A program made the position numbers and the translations under genes. From a virus, in IMG/VR virus record IMGVR_UViG_3300030406_003065, positions 1 through 21,936 of that record: DNA of 21,936 nucleotides. One strand, given 5' to 3'. The notes beneath the pieces were generated by a model, which searched no databases, had not been told where the DNA came from, and was given only the letters and a program-made list of their open reading frames with translations. Shown here piece by piece: positions 1 through 9,321 of this stretch. Position 1 is the stretch's first letter. Each line of letters opens with the position of its first letter.

Positions 1-858
1 GAAGCACACGATACAGCTTGTAATTTACCTGACTGGAACGAAGATGAACATGTAGATTGTATGTTATGGGCAGGTAAAAGAACTTACAAATGGCTTATGG
101 ATAGAAAACGAGCTGCAGAAACTACAGGTGGTAGGGCAATATACGAAATGGTATATCTTAATGTAGCTATGCCAGATGGTTTATCATTATTTGACAGAGT
201 AGAGATAGAAGAGTGTCGTGACCAAAAGCGTGACATAGGACACATACCACATGGTACAAGACTTATTGCAGGATTAGACCCTGCATCTACAGGTTATCAA
301 GCAGCATTTTTGTGGGCATACGAACCTATAGAAAATAAATTACACATGGTAGATATGAATAACAATCTAGGTGGTGGTATTCCACAAGCATTAGAGATAA
401 TGAAGGAATGGTGGATGAAGTACAACTTATCACACTGGGTTATAGAAGAAAATGGTTTTCAGAAAGCAATAAGACAAGACAGAAGTATTAGAGAGTTTGC
501 ATCAGGTCATGGTATATTTTTAGAGGGTCACGAAACATATAAGAATAAATTTGACCCTATGTATGGTGTTACAGCTATGCGACCAATGTTTCAAGAACAA
601 AATATTTCTTTGCCATATCTTAGCTTTGAAGCACAAGAGAAGGTAAACTTATATACAAGTCAGTTAGTGTATTTTAGTTCTGCAAAGAACAAAAGCAAAA
701 GCGTAGGTACAAAGACTGACATAGTTATGGCTAGTTGGTTTCCAATGAGAGCCATAAGAAGAATGCAGAAGGAACGCTTTGCAGAGTTAGGATATGAATA
801 TAATCCTAGCTTTGAAGGGTACGAACCTAGTAGTATGGATTTAGATAATTGGAGTTAA
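1..858 (+). CDS. terL: Terminase large subunit, C-terminal nuclease domain (5' partial)
   Basis: The reading frame is open from base 1, so the gene starts upstream and its ATPase domain lies outside the window. TerL cuts concatemeric phage DNA and pumps it through the portal. The visible part fits the RNase H-like nuclease domain: a hydrophobic strand ending in 'GLDPASTG' (first metal-binding Asp at 277-279), a second strand 'HWVIEENG' with acidic residues (about 436-459), and a late 'KTDIVMASW' (Asp at 718-720), the usual spacing of the three acidic clusters. The family call rests on these motifs and on the portal gene following directly. The stop TAA is immediately followed by the portal ATG, and the GGAG that serves the portal lies inside this gene. 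The assignment is fairly firm. The packaging type (cos, pac or direct repeats) cannot be told from this fragment. Confidence 0.88.
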   Translation, partial: EAHDTACNLPDWNEDEHVDCMLWAGKRTYKWLMDRKRAAETTGGRAIYEMVYLNVAMPDGLSLFDRVEIEECRDQKRDIGHIPHGTRLIAGLDPASTGYQAAFLWAYEPIENKLHMVDMNNNLGGGIPQALEIMKEWWMKYNLSHWVIEENGFQKAIRQDRSIREFASGHGIFLEGHETYKNKFDPMYGVTAMRPMFQEQNISLPYLSFEAQEKVNLYTSQLVYFSSAKNKSKSVGTKTDIVMASWFPMRAIRRMQKERFAELGYEYNPSFEGYEPSSMDLDNWS

Positions 859-2640
859 ATGCCTTTAGATAGCAAAAAGTTATACGACAAGATAGATTAC
901 CTAAGAGTAATTAATCAAGAACAAATGATTGATAGGTCTAGGATTCGTGACATTATGAATGGTGGTGAAGCTGCAGTAAAAGCACTTCTTGGCAATTCAG
1001 TTAATGTAGAGTATCACGAATTACCTGCACCTAATTTATTTTTAACAGCACTAGAAAGATTTGCACAAAAACTAGGTAGAAGTCCTGATTTAAAAGTTGA
1101 TATTATAAATGAAAAAGATAGCGAAAGAGCTAGAAAAAAATCAGAAAAAATTGAACGTATTGTCACATCATATGACAAATTTCAAAAATTACATATGCAG
1201 TTACCACAAGCTGCAAGATGGTTACCTGGTTATGGTTTTATAGCATGGACTATAGGACACAAAAGAGATAAAGATGGTAATGCGTATCCTTATGCTGAAC
1301 TACAAGACCCATTTAGTTGTTACCCTGGAATATTTGGTAACGACCAACAACCACAAGAATTAGCAATAATTCGTAGAGTGCCACATACAATATTGGCAGA
1401 ACAATATCCTGAAGCTAAACAGTACATATTCGCACAAAAAGAAAATGATGATGGTTTTCAAAATCCATATTCTGCATTACTAGATAGTACAGATAGAGCA
1501 GGTGGTTGGGCTAACTCTACAGGGCATGGAAAAGTTGTAGTTGAGTATAGAGATATAGAAGGAACTTATGTATTTTTACCTGAAAACAAAAAAATAATAG
1601 ATTACATGCCTAATGTATTACAGTCAGGACCTTGCTTTGTTGTAGCTAAAAGATATGCGTTTGACCAAATGCAATCACAGTTTCAACACATTACAGGTCT
1701 TATGGCAAATATGGCAAAAATTAACATACTTGGAACTATTGCTATGGAAGATGCAGTGTTTACAGAAACAAATATTGTTGGAGAAATAGAATCAGGAAAA
1801 TATAGAAAAGGCAGATTTGCTGTTAACTATTTAACACCTGGTTCGCAAGTGTCTAAGCCAGTTAATAATTTACCATATCAATTATTTCAACAAGTAGATA
1901 GATTAGAACGACACCTAAGACTTGGTGCTGCATATCCAGTATCTGATGATGGACAATCTCCTAATTCTTTTGTTACTGGTAGAGGACTAGAAGAACTAGG
2001 ACAGTCTGCATCTTTGCATGTAAGAGAATATCAAACAGTTCTTAAAGAAGCATTACAAGAGATAGATGCTAAAAGATTAGAATATGATGAAGTTATGTTT
2101 CCTAATAAACGTAAACCTATTGCAGGTAGGCACAAAGGAACATCTTACAAAGAATCTTATACACCATCATCTGACATATCAGAAGTTTATGAAACAAGAA
2201 GAGTATATGGTGTAATGGCAGGGTTTGATGAGCCACAAAAAATTATTACAGGGTTGCAATTAAAACAACAAGGCATCATTGATACACAGACATTACAAGA
2301 AAACATGGATGGATTAGATAACATTACTAAAATACAACAACGTATAAATGCAGAAAAAGCAGAAACAGTTTTGTTTGAATCTCTTATGTCACAAGCTGCA
2401 CAAGGTAATCCTAAAGCAACTATTGCTGCTATAGAGATAAGAAAAAATCCACAAAAAATGTCAGAGATATTAGATAAATTTTATACAGCAGAAGGTGAAG
2501 AACCTAGTGCAGAAGAATTAGCTTTACTTGGTCAAGGTGGACCACAAATACCTGCAGGTCCAGGTGGTGGATTGCCAGGTATAGAACAAGTATTAGGTGC
2601 TTTAGGTCAAGGACCACCACAAGGAGAACCAGTTGCCTGA
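859..2640 (+). CDS. Portal protein
   Basis: A 593-residue protein directly after terL, the normal place for the dodecameric portal that forms the DNA entry and exit vertex of the head. The length is typical for phage portals. Residues about 115-150 ('PQAARWLPGYGFIAWTIG', then 'QDPFSCYPG') fit the central part of portal proteins, and the following stretch is alpha/beta with a long helical region after residue 270. The C-terminal 50 residues are low-complexity, rich in Gly, Pro and Gln, which is common in portal C-termini. ATG 859 follows the terL stop without a gap (TAAATG), with GGAG at 851-854. The gene ends in an 8-nt overlap with the next reading frame. The call relies on context, size and general character rather than a diagnostic motif. 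Confidence 0.8.
   Translation: MPLDSKKLYDKIDYLRVINQEQMIDRSRIRDIMNGGEAAVKALLGNSVNVEYHELPAPNLFLTALERFAQKLGRSPDLKVDIINEKDSERARKKSEKIERIVTSYDKFQKLHMQLPQAARWLPGYGFIAWTIGHKRDKDGNAYPYAELQDPFSCYPGIFGNDQQPQELAIIRRVPHTILAEQYPEAKQYIFAQKENDDGFQNPYSALLDSTDRAGGWANSTGHGKVVVEYRDIEGTYVFLPENKKIIDYMPNVLQSGPCFVVAKRYAFDQMQSQFQHITGLMANMAKINILGTIAMEDAVFTETNIVGEIESGKYRKGRFAVNYLTPGSQVSKPVNNLPYQLFQQVDRLERHLRLGAAYPVSDDGQSPNSFVTGRGLEELGQSASLHVREYQTVLKEALQEIDAKRLEYDEVMFPNKRKPIAGRHKGTSYKESYTPSSDISEVYETRRVYGVMAGFDEPQKIITGLQLKQQGIIDTQTLQENMDGLDNITKIQQRINAEKAETVLFESLMSQAAQGNPKATIAAIEIRKNPQKMSEILDKFYTAEGEEPSAEELALLGQGGPQIPAGPGGGLPGIEQVLGALGQGPPQGEPVA
2621..2626 (+). promoter_or_regulatory. Ribosome binding site deciding a TTG start
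   Basis: AAGGAG lies inside the portal gene six bases before TTG 2633. It supports TTG as start of the small downstream gene. The only nearby ATG in that frame (2663) has a T-run upstream and no purine-rich site. Confidence 0.6.
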
Positions 2641-2839
2641 TATAAATAAAACTTTTTTTGACATGATTAATCAAGAAGATTGGTCTGAAGATGTATTTAC
2701 AGGTACAGAAGATGAAACAAGTATTGTTATGAAAAACTTTATTACAATACCTACACCACATCCACATTTTTTTATAAATCTCACATTTGAGTACGAATAT
2801 AATCCAAAGTTAGGAGATGATTTATTTGGCGAAATATAA
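2633..2839 (+). CDS. Small acidic hypothetical protein (TTG start)
   Basis: A 68-residue acidic protein that I do not recognise. TTG 2633 is preceded at good spacing by AAGGAG and overlaps the portal stop by exactly 8 nt (TTGCCTGA), an overlap length that recurs at other junctions in this operon. An ATG at 2663 is an alternative start but lacks a ribosome binding site. The codon choices (AAA, GAA, GAT, TTA, ACA) match the neighbours. The chain has an acidic N-terminal half, a 'TPHPHFF' stretch around residues 42-48 and an aromatic, acidic end; no signal peptide or membrane segment is seen. If it is not translated, about 185 bases here would be the only sizeable gap in an otherwise gapless operon, which argues that it is real. 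Confidence 0.6.
   Translation: MPDINKTFFDMINQEDWSEDVFTGTEDETSIVMKNFITIPTPHPHFFINLTFEYEYNPKLGDDLFGEI
2811..2816 (+). promoter_or_regulatory. Ribosome binding site deciding a TTG start
   Basis: TAGGAG ends directly against ATG 2817 (zero spacing, unusable) but is nine bases from the in-frame TTG 2826. The TTG start gives an N-terminus reading Met-Ala-Lys-Tyr, followed by a basic stretch. Confidence 0.5.
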
Positions 2840-3230
2840 CAGAGGTAGAAAAAGTAAGGAGTTACAAGAAGCAACTGACCTAACACAAGGTGGTGCATTT
2901 GCTGACATTGTTGCACCTCCAAGAAAAGAAGGCGACCCAACAGGACAAACAACAATGTTAGAAGAACAAGCAGGTGCTATAAGTCCTATGGGTGAAACAG
3001 GACCACAAACTCCTATGACACCACCTATGATAAATACTCCTATGAATATAGCAGCACCTACTAATAAACCTAATGAACCTATTACATCAGGAATACCATT
3101 TGGTGCAGGAGATAATGGACCAACACAAATAATGACAGATACAGTTGCAAATATATTTAAAGCAGCAAAAAGAATTTTACCTGACCCAATATGGGATGAG
3201 TTATTAGAAGCTGATACAGATATAGGATAG
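2826..3230 (+). CDS. Pro/Thr/Met-rich hypothetical virion-module protein
   Basis: About 134 residues from TTG 2826 (137 from ATG 2817). I prefer TTG because TAGGAG at 2811-2816 is correctly spaced only for it; it overlaps the previous gene by 14 nt. The N-terminus is strongly basic ('KYNRGRKSK'). The middle (residues about 45-85) is low-complexity, rich in Pro, Thr, Met and Asn and probably disordered, and the last 30 residues look like a short amphipathic helix ('IFKAAKRILPDPIWDELLE'). I do not recognise a family. Its position between the portal and a giant virion gene suggests a small virion or assembly protein, possibly binding a partner through its C-terminal helix; this is inference. The next gene starts two bases after its stop codon's last base. 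Confidence 0.68.
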   Translation: MAKYNRGRKSKELQEATDLTQGGAFADIVAPPRKEGDPTGQTTMLEEQAGAISPMGETGPQTPMTPPMINTPMNIAAPTNKPNEPITSGIPFGAGDNGPTQIMTDTVANIFKAAKRILPDPIWDELLEADTDIG

Positions 3231-3231
3231 T

Positions 3232-6200
3232 ATGGATTGGAAATCTACTTTTTTTCTTCCTTCGTACTATAAACAAGGTTTAGCTGATGGAACTGATGCG
3301 AATCTTAACGAAATAGACCGATTTGAAAGAGCTATAAGTCCTGACCTAGCAGGAGTTATGAGGGATATAGCTTACACATATCCATCTTTAGACAAAAGAT
3401 TAATAGCTTATTTACCATTAATGGGATTAAAAGCAGATGATGAAGATGTTTTAAAAATTGCACAAACACAACAACGTGCTATGGAAAAAAAACAACGTGT
3501 TATAACTGATGTAGGTTTTGGTAAAAAAACATCACAATTAGGTTTTTTAGCTATGGACAGTGCTTTTCAAAATATATCAAGAAATTTTAAATCAACTGTT
3601 GTAGCTGCACAAGAAACAGATACATCAGTTGGAGGTGCAGTAGTAAGTAACACACTAGCAGGTTTATTACCAGGAGAAGCATGGACAGAAGCTACACGTA
3701 AAGCAACATTAGGTAAAGAATTTAATGAAAAATATAATGAAGCTAAAGAAGCTTATGGTGATAGTGAATTTAGAAGAGCAGTAAATGAAGCAGGTGGTGT
3801 AACAAATGCTTTAACAGGCAGAGGTAAACCTCTTAACTTAGGTGTGGGTATTTTACCTAATTCAATACCATTAGAAGAAACTGATGTGTATATTAAACAG
3901 ATTAAATTAGGTAAGACACCTACACAAGCATACGAAATAGCTGCTGATGTATATGGTAGACCTATTACAGAAGAGTATGAAAGAGATGAATATCAATATA
4001 CTTATAAAACAGATACAGGAGAAAGAATACCAATATCTCCTGGAAGAATAGTCGCTGCACAATTTTCACAAGAAGGAGAAATATCTTATGCTTTAACATC
4101 AACTATTATTGATGGGGCATTTAGATTAGGTGCAGACCCTATAAACTTATTACTTGGTTATGGTGGTGCAATTAAAACTGCAGGTAGAAAAATTGTATCA
4201 CAAGCAGAAGTAGCACAATATGTAGATGATGCTTCTTTTATTACAAGAGCATTAAGGACTGTAAAACCAACTAAAAAAGGTGCTGAAGCAAGAAAAATGA
4301 TGTTTGGTAAAAGTGCAGAGCAAATATTAAATTCTAAATGGGGAGATAAATTTATAGAAGCATTGACTGTAAATGAATCTGTGGCACGTTTAAGAGATAT
4401 ACCAACTTTTAGACAAGTAGATACAAGAGTTTTAAATTTATTAGCAAAAATAAAAAATAAAGAATCTATGAAAGAAGTAGTAACTTCTTTGTTAAAACAT
4501 GGAGATTTGTCTGATTTAATGATTGCACCTTATTCAGGTACATTTGTCGGACAAGAAATTGCAGCAGCAGCTATGCAAACACCAATAACTAAATTGCCAA
4601 TGCGACAATCTGTAGTAGCAGAACTATCAAATCAATTAGCTTATAAATTTGCAGGTGAAGCAGTAGATATTGCACCTCTTAGAAATAGCATAGGTGCTTT
4701 GTTGGGTATGGCTAAAAATGACCCATTTAAAGGTGTTGTTGGTATTGGTGGTGCTTTAAAAAATGCTATACCACAAAAAGTAAAAAGATTATTTGATTTA
4801 GCACCAAGTAGATTTGCTTCTATTAATTATATTGCAGAAACCATAGAAAACATAGATGGTGTGTTAATTGCTTTAGGTGATGACCAAGCAGCTAGAGATG
4901 TCATAATGGCAGAATTATTAACTGCTAAAAATCAAGATGATATTGTTAAGGTAGTACAAAAAGTAAATGTTAAAATTAAAGAAAAAGTAATAAAAGATAA
5001 TCCTGATTTACAAGATGATGAAGAGTTATTAACAGAAATTACAGATTTTATTAATAATGAATTAGTAGAGAAAAGAAAATATTTATATGATGCTGATGGA
5101 TTACCTTTATCTTTTCCTGGAACTAAATATAAATTACGACCACAACGTGTAGATGAAGAAGGAAATATACTTGAAGCTATAGAAGTAGCAGTACCTACTG
5201 CATTTTCAATAGGTCAATTTGCAGATAACTTTGTTCCATTAACTGACTATCAACAACTTGCAAAGTCACTTGCATCATTTAGAAGAATGGTTGGTCCTAG
5301 TAGAAGTGAATTGAGAAAATTTTTAAAATCATCAACTTGGGGAAATAAAGATTATACTTTACCTGAAAAAATATTACAACAAGCAAAAATACCTACACGT
5401 GGTTTAAAAACTAATTATAGAACTGGAAAAGTAGATTTAGCACCTAGTAACTTTTTAGAGTATATGTATTCCGATTTTATTATGCAACGTGCATTAAAAC
5501 CATTGTGGATGCTTAGACCTGCATTAGCATTAAGAGTTCCACCTGAAGAAGCAGTACGTATTGCTATGTATGGTGGTCCTAGTGTATTTAGACATCCTTT
5601 GTTATTAGCTTCTTTAAAAGCAAGACCATTTCCTAATGTTGTAAATAAATTAAATTTAGATAAATCAGACCCAGTTTTTGTACAGCTTCTTGATAATACA
5701 GGTGAGCAATTTTATGCTATGCGAATTAATGCTGATGAAGTAGATAACGTAGCAGAATTAATTGGAAACGTAGATATGAAAAAATCATTAGAAAATTTAA
5801 ATTACGACCAAATACAACAAATAATGAAAGTGTTAAGACTTAACACTAATTCATCAGGACAAGTAGGTGATTCGTTTTTACAGTATGCTATTGATGGTAA
5901 TAATGCCACAGACTTTGCATTTGATGAAATAGTTGGTGAATTAAAACAACTTAAAACACAAAAAGTTAACCCAGTTGGTAACCTTGGTAATTCACTAGAG
6001 TTACGTGACACAGTAAGACCTTTTGCTAATTTATCAAGAATGAAAAATAATATATCTGTAATACCTAATAAAAAATATAAACAAATAGTTGAGGTAGAAA
6101 CTAATGCAGAAATAGCACAAGCAATACAAAACTATGCAAATAATCCATCTATACAAATGCAACTTAAAAAATTAAATCATGGATTGTCTATACAAGTAAA

Positions 6201-9200
6201 AGATAATTCTGTAATACTAGATGTTACTGTACAACTAAACAGTGGTAGCACATTAGCAGAAGCAGAAACAGCATTAAGAAATGCTTTGAGTATTGCTATT
6301 AAATCACATCAACCAAAAATATATATAAGACAAGAAGCATTTAGTTTATTACCTGATAGTAACCCTATAAAAAACAGTGCTAGGTATATAGAGGATGGTG
6401 ATGTATTTGAAATATCAGTATATGGTCAACCTGACCCTCGTATAGATAATGTAGATTTTGATTCACCAGTAATTAAAGAAGTAATGGAATATTTGTTTGA
6501 TAGTAATTTTCAAACAGCTAAAAAAATTATAAATAAAAAAACAGGTTACGCACAAGCTGCACCTTCAGGAACATTTTTTAATACTACACCACAATATATA
6601 AACACAATGTCAGAACAATCATTACTTAAAGTATTAAAACCACAAGCAAGAGGTAGAAATGCAAGAGAAGATTTTTTTATAAACGTACCAAAATATGAAG
6701 GCACTGGTAAGGTTATTAATCCTAAATGGTGGAGAGGTTGGATTCACGAAATGCTTAATAGAGCAAGTGACCCATTGTTTGTAGTTGTTGCTAGAGATGG
6801 TGTAGATAAAGCTATGGAATTTTTTAGCAATACTCCACAAGGTAAAAAATATATTGAAAATTTAATAAGCCGAAGTGATGACCCTGAAATAAGAGCAGTG
6901 TTACAAAATAAAGACCAGTTATTAAAATATTTAAAAACTGCTGAATGGGAAATAGGAAGATTACAAGGAAATGAATCATCAAAAATTTTGCGTGAAGGTG
7001 TAGAAATTTCAGAACAAGAAGCAAGAAAAATGTTACGAGATGGTAATGGTGATTTTGTTTTTCCTGATTATGAAGTAGATTTAAATATTGGTGCTGCAAA
7101 AGTAAAAGAATTTATTGCTAATGGTGGATTTGTTGATGGTGAAGATTGGTTAGAGTTATCACAAAAACATGCAGTATTAGCATCTAAAACAGAAAAATAT
7201 TTTGGAAAGTTTTATGACAAAATTAAAAAAATATTTGATGAAGAAATAAGGTCTATGGATTTAGGACCAAGAACTGTAGCTTACAATAATAATGAAAATT
7301 TTACAAAAGCAGGGCTATTAAAAGAAAGAGCAATAGAAAAATTTGATGAAAGGTTAGGAGATTTATATTCTTTGTTTCTTGCTAAACCTTCTGATTATTT
7401 AAATCGTGACCCAATGTTTAGATGGACATTCTATACATTAGCTGAAGATTTAATGCCTTTTATGACAAATGATGTTAAAAAAGAATTTATGGTAGGTGCA
7501 AAACCTTGGATAGAAGGAAGCGATTTATATACAACATTATTAGCAAAAGCAAAACAAACACCAACTGAAAATTCTATTACAACATTAGAACAAGCAGAAA
7601 CATTACTTAAATACAAAGCTATGGATGAAGTAAGAAATTTGTTATATGCTAGTTCAGAACGACACGTGTTGTCTGATGTTATGGCAACATATATTCCATT
7701 TCCTGAAATATGGCAAGAGGTATTAAAAACATGGGGTAAACTTACAATAGAAAATCCACAAAAATTTAATAGAACTCGTATAGCAATAGACAGAGGAAAA
7801 GAATCTAGTCCATGGGATACAGACAATGCATTTTTTACATCAGACCCAGTAACAGGAGAATTGTTATTTAACTATGTTGATGTAATGAATGTTATGACAT
7901 TTGGCATGACAGCTATACCAGGTGCATTTGGATTTTCACCATTACAACAAGGTTTGCTTGGTGAAAATTTAGAAGATGAAGGTGTAAGAGTAAAACCATA
8001 TGGCTTTTTAGAAGGATTAAACTTAATATCTGCAAATGGGTTTTCTCCTGGCTTTGGACCTATTGTTACGTTCCCATTTAAAATATTAACAAAAATTGCA
8101 ACAGTACCTAAAGTTATAAGCAATTTTGTATTAGGTAATTTTGAATCACCTGGTGGTAAAATAAATCTTATTGATGAATTACCATCTTGGGCAAAAGGAG
8201 TTTTTAAAGCAATACCATTTACACAAGAAGCAACAGAAGAAATAAATGCTTCATATTCAAGAACAGTTATGGATATATTTACTATGTATTACTATGCAGG
8301 TAAATGGTCACCTGAAGATGAGGAATCTATAAAAATTGCTATGCAAGAAGCAGAAAAAGCTGCTGCTTTACACTGGATGGTAAGAGGTACTGCACAAGCT
8401 GCATTTCCTACACCAATACAACCTAGATATGAACTTAAAGACAAAAATGGTGCTTGGTGGACAATACAAGTATTAAGCCAAAAATATCAACAAATGTTAG
8501 AAGCTAATCAATTTGATTACACTATTACAACGTTGCAGTTTGAAGAAAAATTTGGAATAAATCCAGTACCATTAAGACAATCTGCTAGTGCTAAACAAGG
8601 TAGATTTCCTGTTAAAAAAGAATCATATGCGTTTTGGCAAAAAATAGAAAATAAAAAGTTGTTAGAAAGAAAACCATATACAGCTATTTTTCTAAAACCT
8701 GACAAAGTAGATGATGAATTTTCATTACCTGCATTTATGGAAGGTGCTTCAACATTAACTCCAAGTCAATATTCACGTGCTGTGCAACAATCATTATTAC
8801 AATTTGAATTAGAAAAATTTAAAGAAGATTTAAAAAATGATAAATCATTATCTCCAAGGGCAAGAGATGAACGATTTTCTGCACGTAAAACAAAATTACA
8901 AGAAGAATATGGTGTTATTGCTTATGGTAGTTTAGGAGATGCTGTGCAAATGGCAGATAAGTACCAAGTTATATTAGAGTTTAGGGATTGGAAAAACGAA
9001 CCTTTGTTAGCTAATACACCTGAAATGGAACCATTAACAAAGTTTTTAAAAGAATATGATAAAGCAATAGAGGTAGTTTTAAATGGTGGAGAAATATTTT
9101 TACCTGGTTCAGATAGAGCAGTTGTAATAGCTAAAGGTGGTATTAAGGGTAAAGTTGCTGCTACACTTGAAGGAAAAACTGGTAACATTGATGTAATACG

Positions 9201-9321
9201 TGAAGAATTAGATGCGTATGCTAGAAGGTTAGCTTTAGAGTATGAAGGAACTGCGTGGATAGATATGTATTTAAGTTCCTTTTGGAAAGTATTAGATAAC
9301 AGAAGGTATTTTGATGACTAA
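3232..9321 (+). CDS. Giant virion protein, 2029 residues (putative internal/ejection protein)
   Basis: One uninterrupted frame of 2029 codons, the largest gene here. ATG 3232 follows AGGA at 3224-3227. I do not recognise an enzyme domain. The chain is mostly helical and charged, with hydrophobic islands. Residues about 740-790 hold 'FIMQRALKPLWMLRPALALR' followed by a Gly-containing 'MYGGPSVFRHPLLLASL', which looks membrane-interacting or buried. Residues about 1550-1635 form a Gly/Phe/Pro-rich hydrophobic stretch ('NVMTFGMTAIPGAFGFSP' and beyond). No signal peptide is visible. Length, location between portal and scaffold, and company with cell-wall-acting domains suggest an internal virion or genome-ejection protein of a short-tailed phage. 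A tape measure is an alternative, but no tail genes are nearby and the hydrophobic islands are not in a heptad-like pattern. The function is inference; that it is a real gene is certain. Confidence 0.75.
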   Translation: MDWKSTFFLPSYYKQGLADGTDANLNEIDRFERAISPDLAGVMRDIAYTYPSLDKRLIAYLPLMGLKADDEDVLKIAQTQQRAMEKKQRVITDVGFGKKTSQLGFLAMDSAFQNISRNFKSTVVAAQETDTSVGGAVVSNTLAGLLPGEAWTEATRKATLGKEFNEKYNEAKEAYGDSEFRRAVNEAGGVTNALTGRGKPLNLGVGILPNSIPLEETDVYIKQIKLGKTPTQAYEIAADVYGRPITEEYERDEYQYTYKTDTGERIPISPGRIVAAQFSQEGEISYALTSTIIDGAFRLGADPINLLLGYGGAIKTAGRKIVSQAEVAQYVDDASFITRALRTVKPTKKGAEARKMMFGKSAEQILNSKWGDKFIEALTVNESVARLRDIPTFRQVDTRVLNLLAKIKNKESMKEVVTSLLKHGDLSDLMIAPYSGTFVGQEIAAAAMQTPITKLPMRQSVVAELSNQLAYKFAGEAVDIAPLRNSIGALLGMAKNDPFKGVVGIGGALKNAIPQKVKRLFDLAPSRFASINYIAETIENIDGVLIALGDDQAARDVIMAELLTAKNQDDIVKVVQKVNVKIKEKVIKDNPDLQDDEELLTEITDFINNELVEKRKYLYDADGLPLSFPGTKYKLRPQRVDEEGNILEAIEVAVPTAFSIGQFADNFVPLTDYQQLAKSLASFRRMVGPSRSELRKFLKSSTWGNKDYTLPEKILQQAKIPTRGLKTNYRTGKVDLAPSNFLEYMYSDFIMQRALKPLWMLRPALALRVPPEEAVRIAMYGGPSVFRHPLLLASLKARPFPNVVNKLNLDKSDPVFVQLLDNTGEQFYAMRINADEVDNVAELIGNVDMKKSLENLNYDQIQQIMKVLRLNTNSSGQVGDSFLQYAIDGNNATDFAFDEIVGELKQLKTQKVNPVGNLGNSLELRDTVRPFANLSRMKNNISVIPNKKYKQIVEVETNAEIAQAIQNYANNPSIQMQLKKLNHGLSIQVKDNSVILDVTVQLNSGSTLAEAETALRNALSIAIKSHQPKIYIRQEAFSLLPDSNPIKNSARYIEDGDVFEISVYGQPDPRIDNVDFDSPVIKEVMEYLFDSNFQTAKKIINKKTGYAQAAPSGTFFNTTPQYINTMSEQSLLKVLKPQARGRNAREDFFINVPKYEGTGKVINPKWWRGWIHEMLNRASDPLFVVVARDGVDKAMEFFSNTPQGKKYIENLISRSDDPEIRAVLQNKDQLLKYLKTAEWEIGRLQGNESSKILREGVEISEQEARKMLRDGNGDFVFPDYEVDLNIGAAKVKEFIANGGFVDGEDWLELSQKHAVLASKTEKYFGKFYDKIKKIFDEEIRSMDLGPRTVAYNNNENFTKAGLLKERAIEKFDERLGDLYSLFLAKPSDYLNRDPMFRWTFYTLAEDLMPFMTNDVKKEFMVGAKPWIEGSDLYTTLLAKAKQTPTENSITTLEQAETLLKYKAMDEVRNLLYASSERHVLSDVMATYIPFPEIWQEVLKTWGKLTIENPQKFNRTRIAIDRGKESSPWDTDNAFFTSDPVTGELLFNYVDVMNVMTFGMTAIPGAFGFSPLQQGLLGENLEDEGVRVKPYGFLEGLNLISANGFSPGFGPIVTFPFKILTKIATVPKVISNFVLGNFESPGGKINLIDELPSWAKGVFKAIPFTQEATEEINASYSRTVMDIFTMYYYAGKWSPEDEESIKIAMQEAEKAAALHWMVRGTAQAAFPTPIQPRYELKDKNGAWWTIQVLSQKYQQMLEANQFDYTITTLQFEEKFGINPVPLRQSASAKQGRFPVKKESYAFWQKIENKKLLERKPYTAIFLKPDKVDDEFSLPAFMEGASTLTPSQYSRAVQQSLLQFELEKFKEDLKNDKSLSPRARDERFSARKTKLQEEYGVIAYGSLGDAVQMADKYQVILEFRDWKNEPLLANTPEMEPLTKFLKEYDKAIEVVLNGGEIFLPGSDRAVVIAKGGIKGKVAATLEGKTGNIDVIREELDAYARRLALEYEGTAWIDMYLSSFWKVLDNRRYFDD

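Noticed and set aside
2658-2686. Perfect TTGACA at 2658-2663 as a -35 box
   Set aside because: At 17 bp spacing the -10 position reads TGGTCT, and no TATAAT-like hexamer lies at 15-19 bp. The TTGACA is within a coding frame after a T run.
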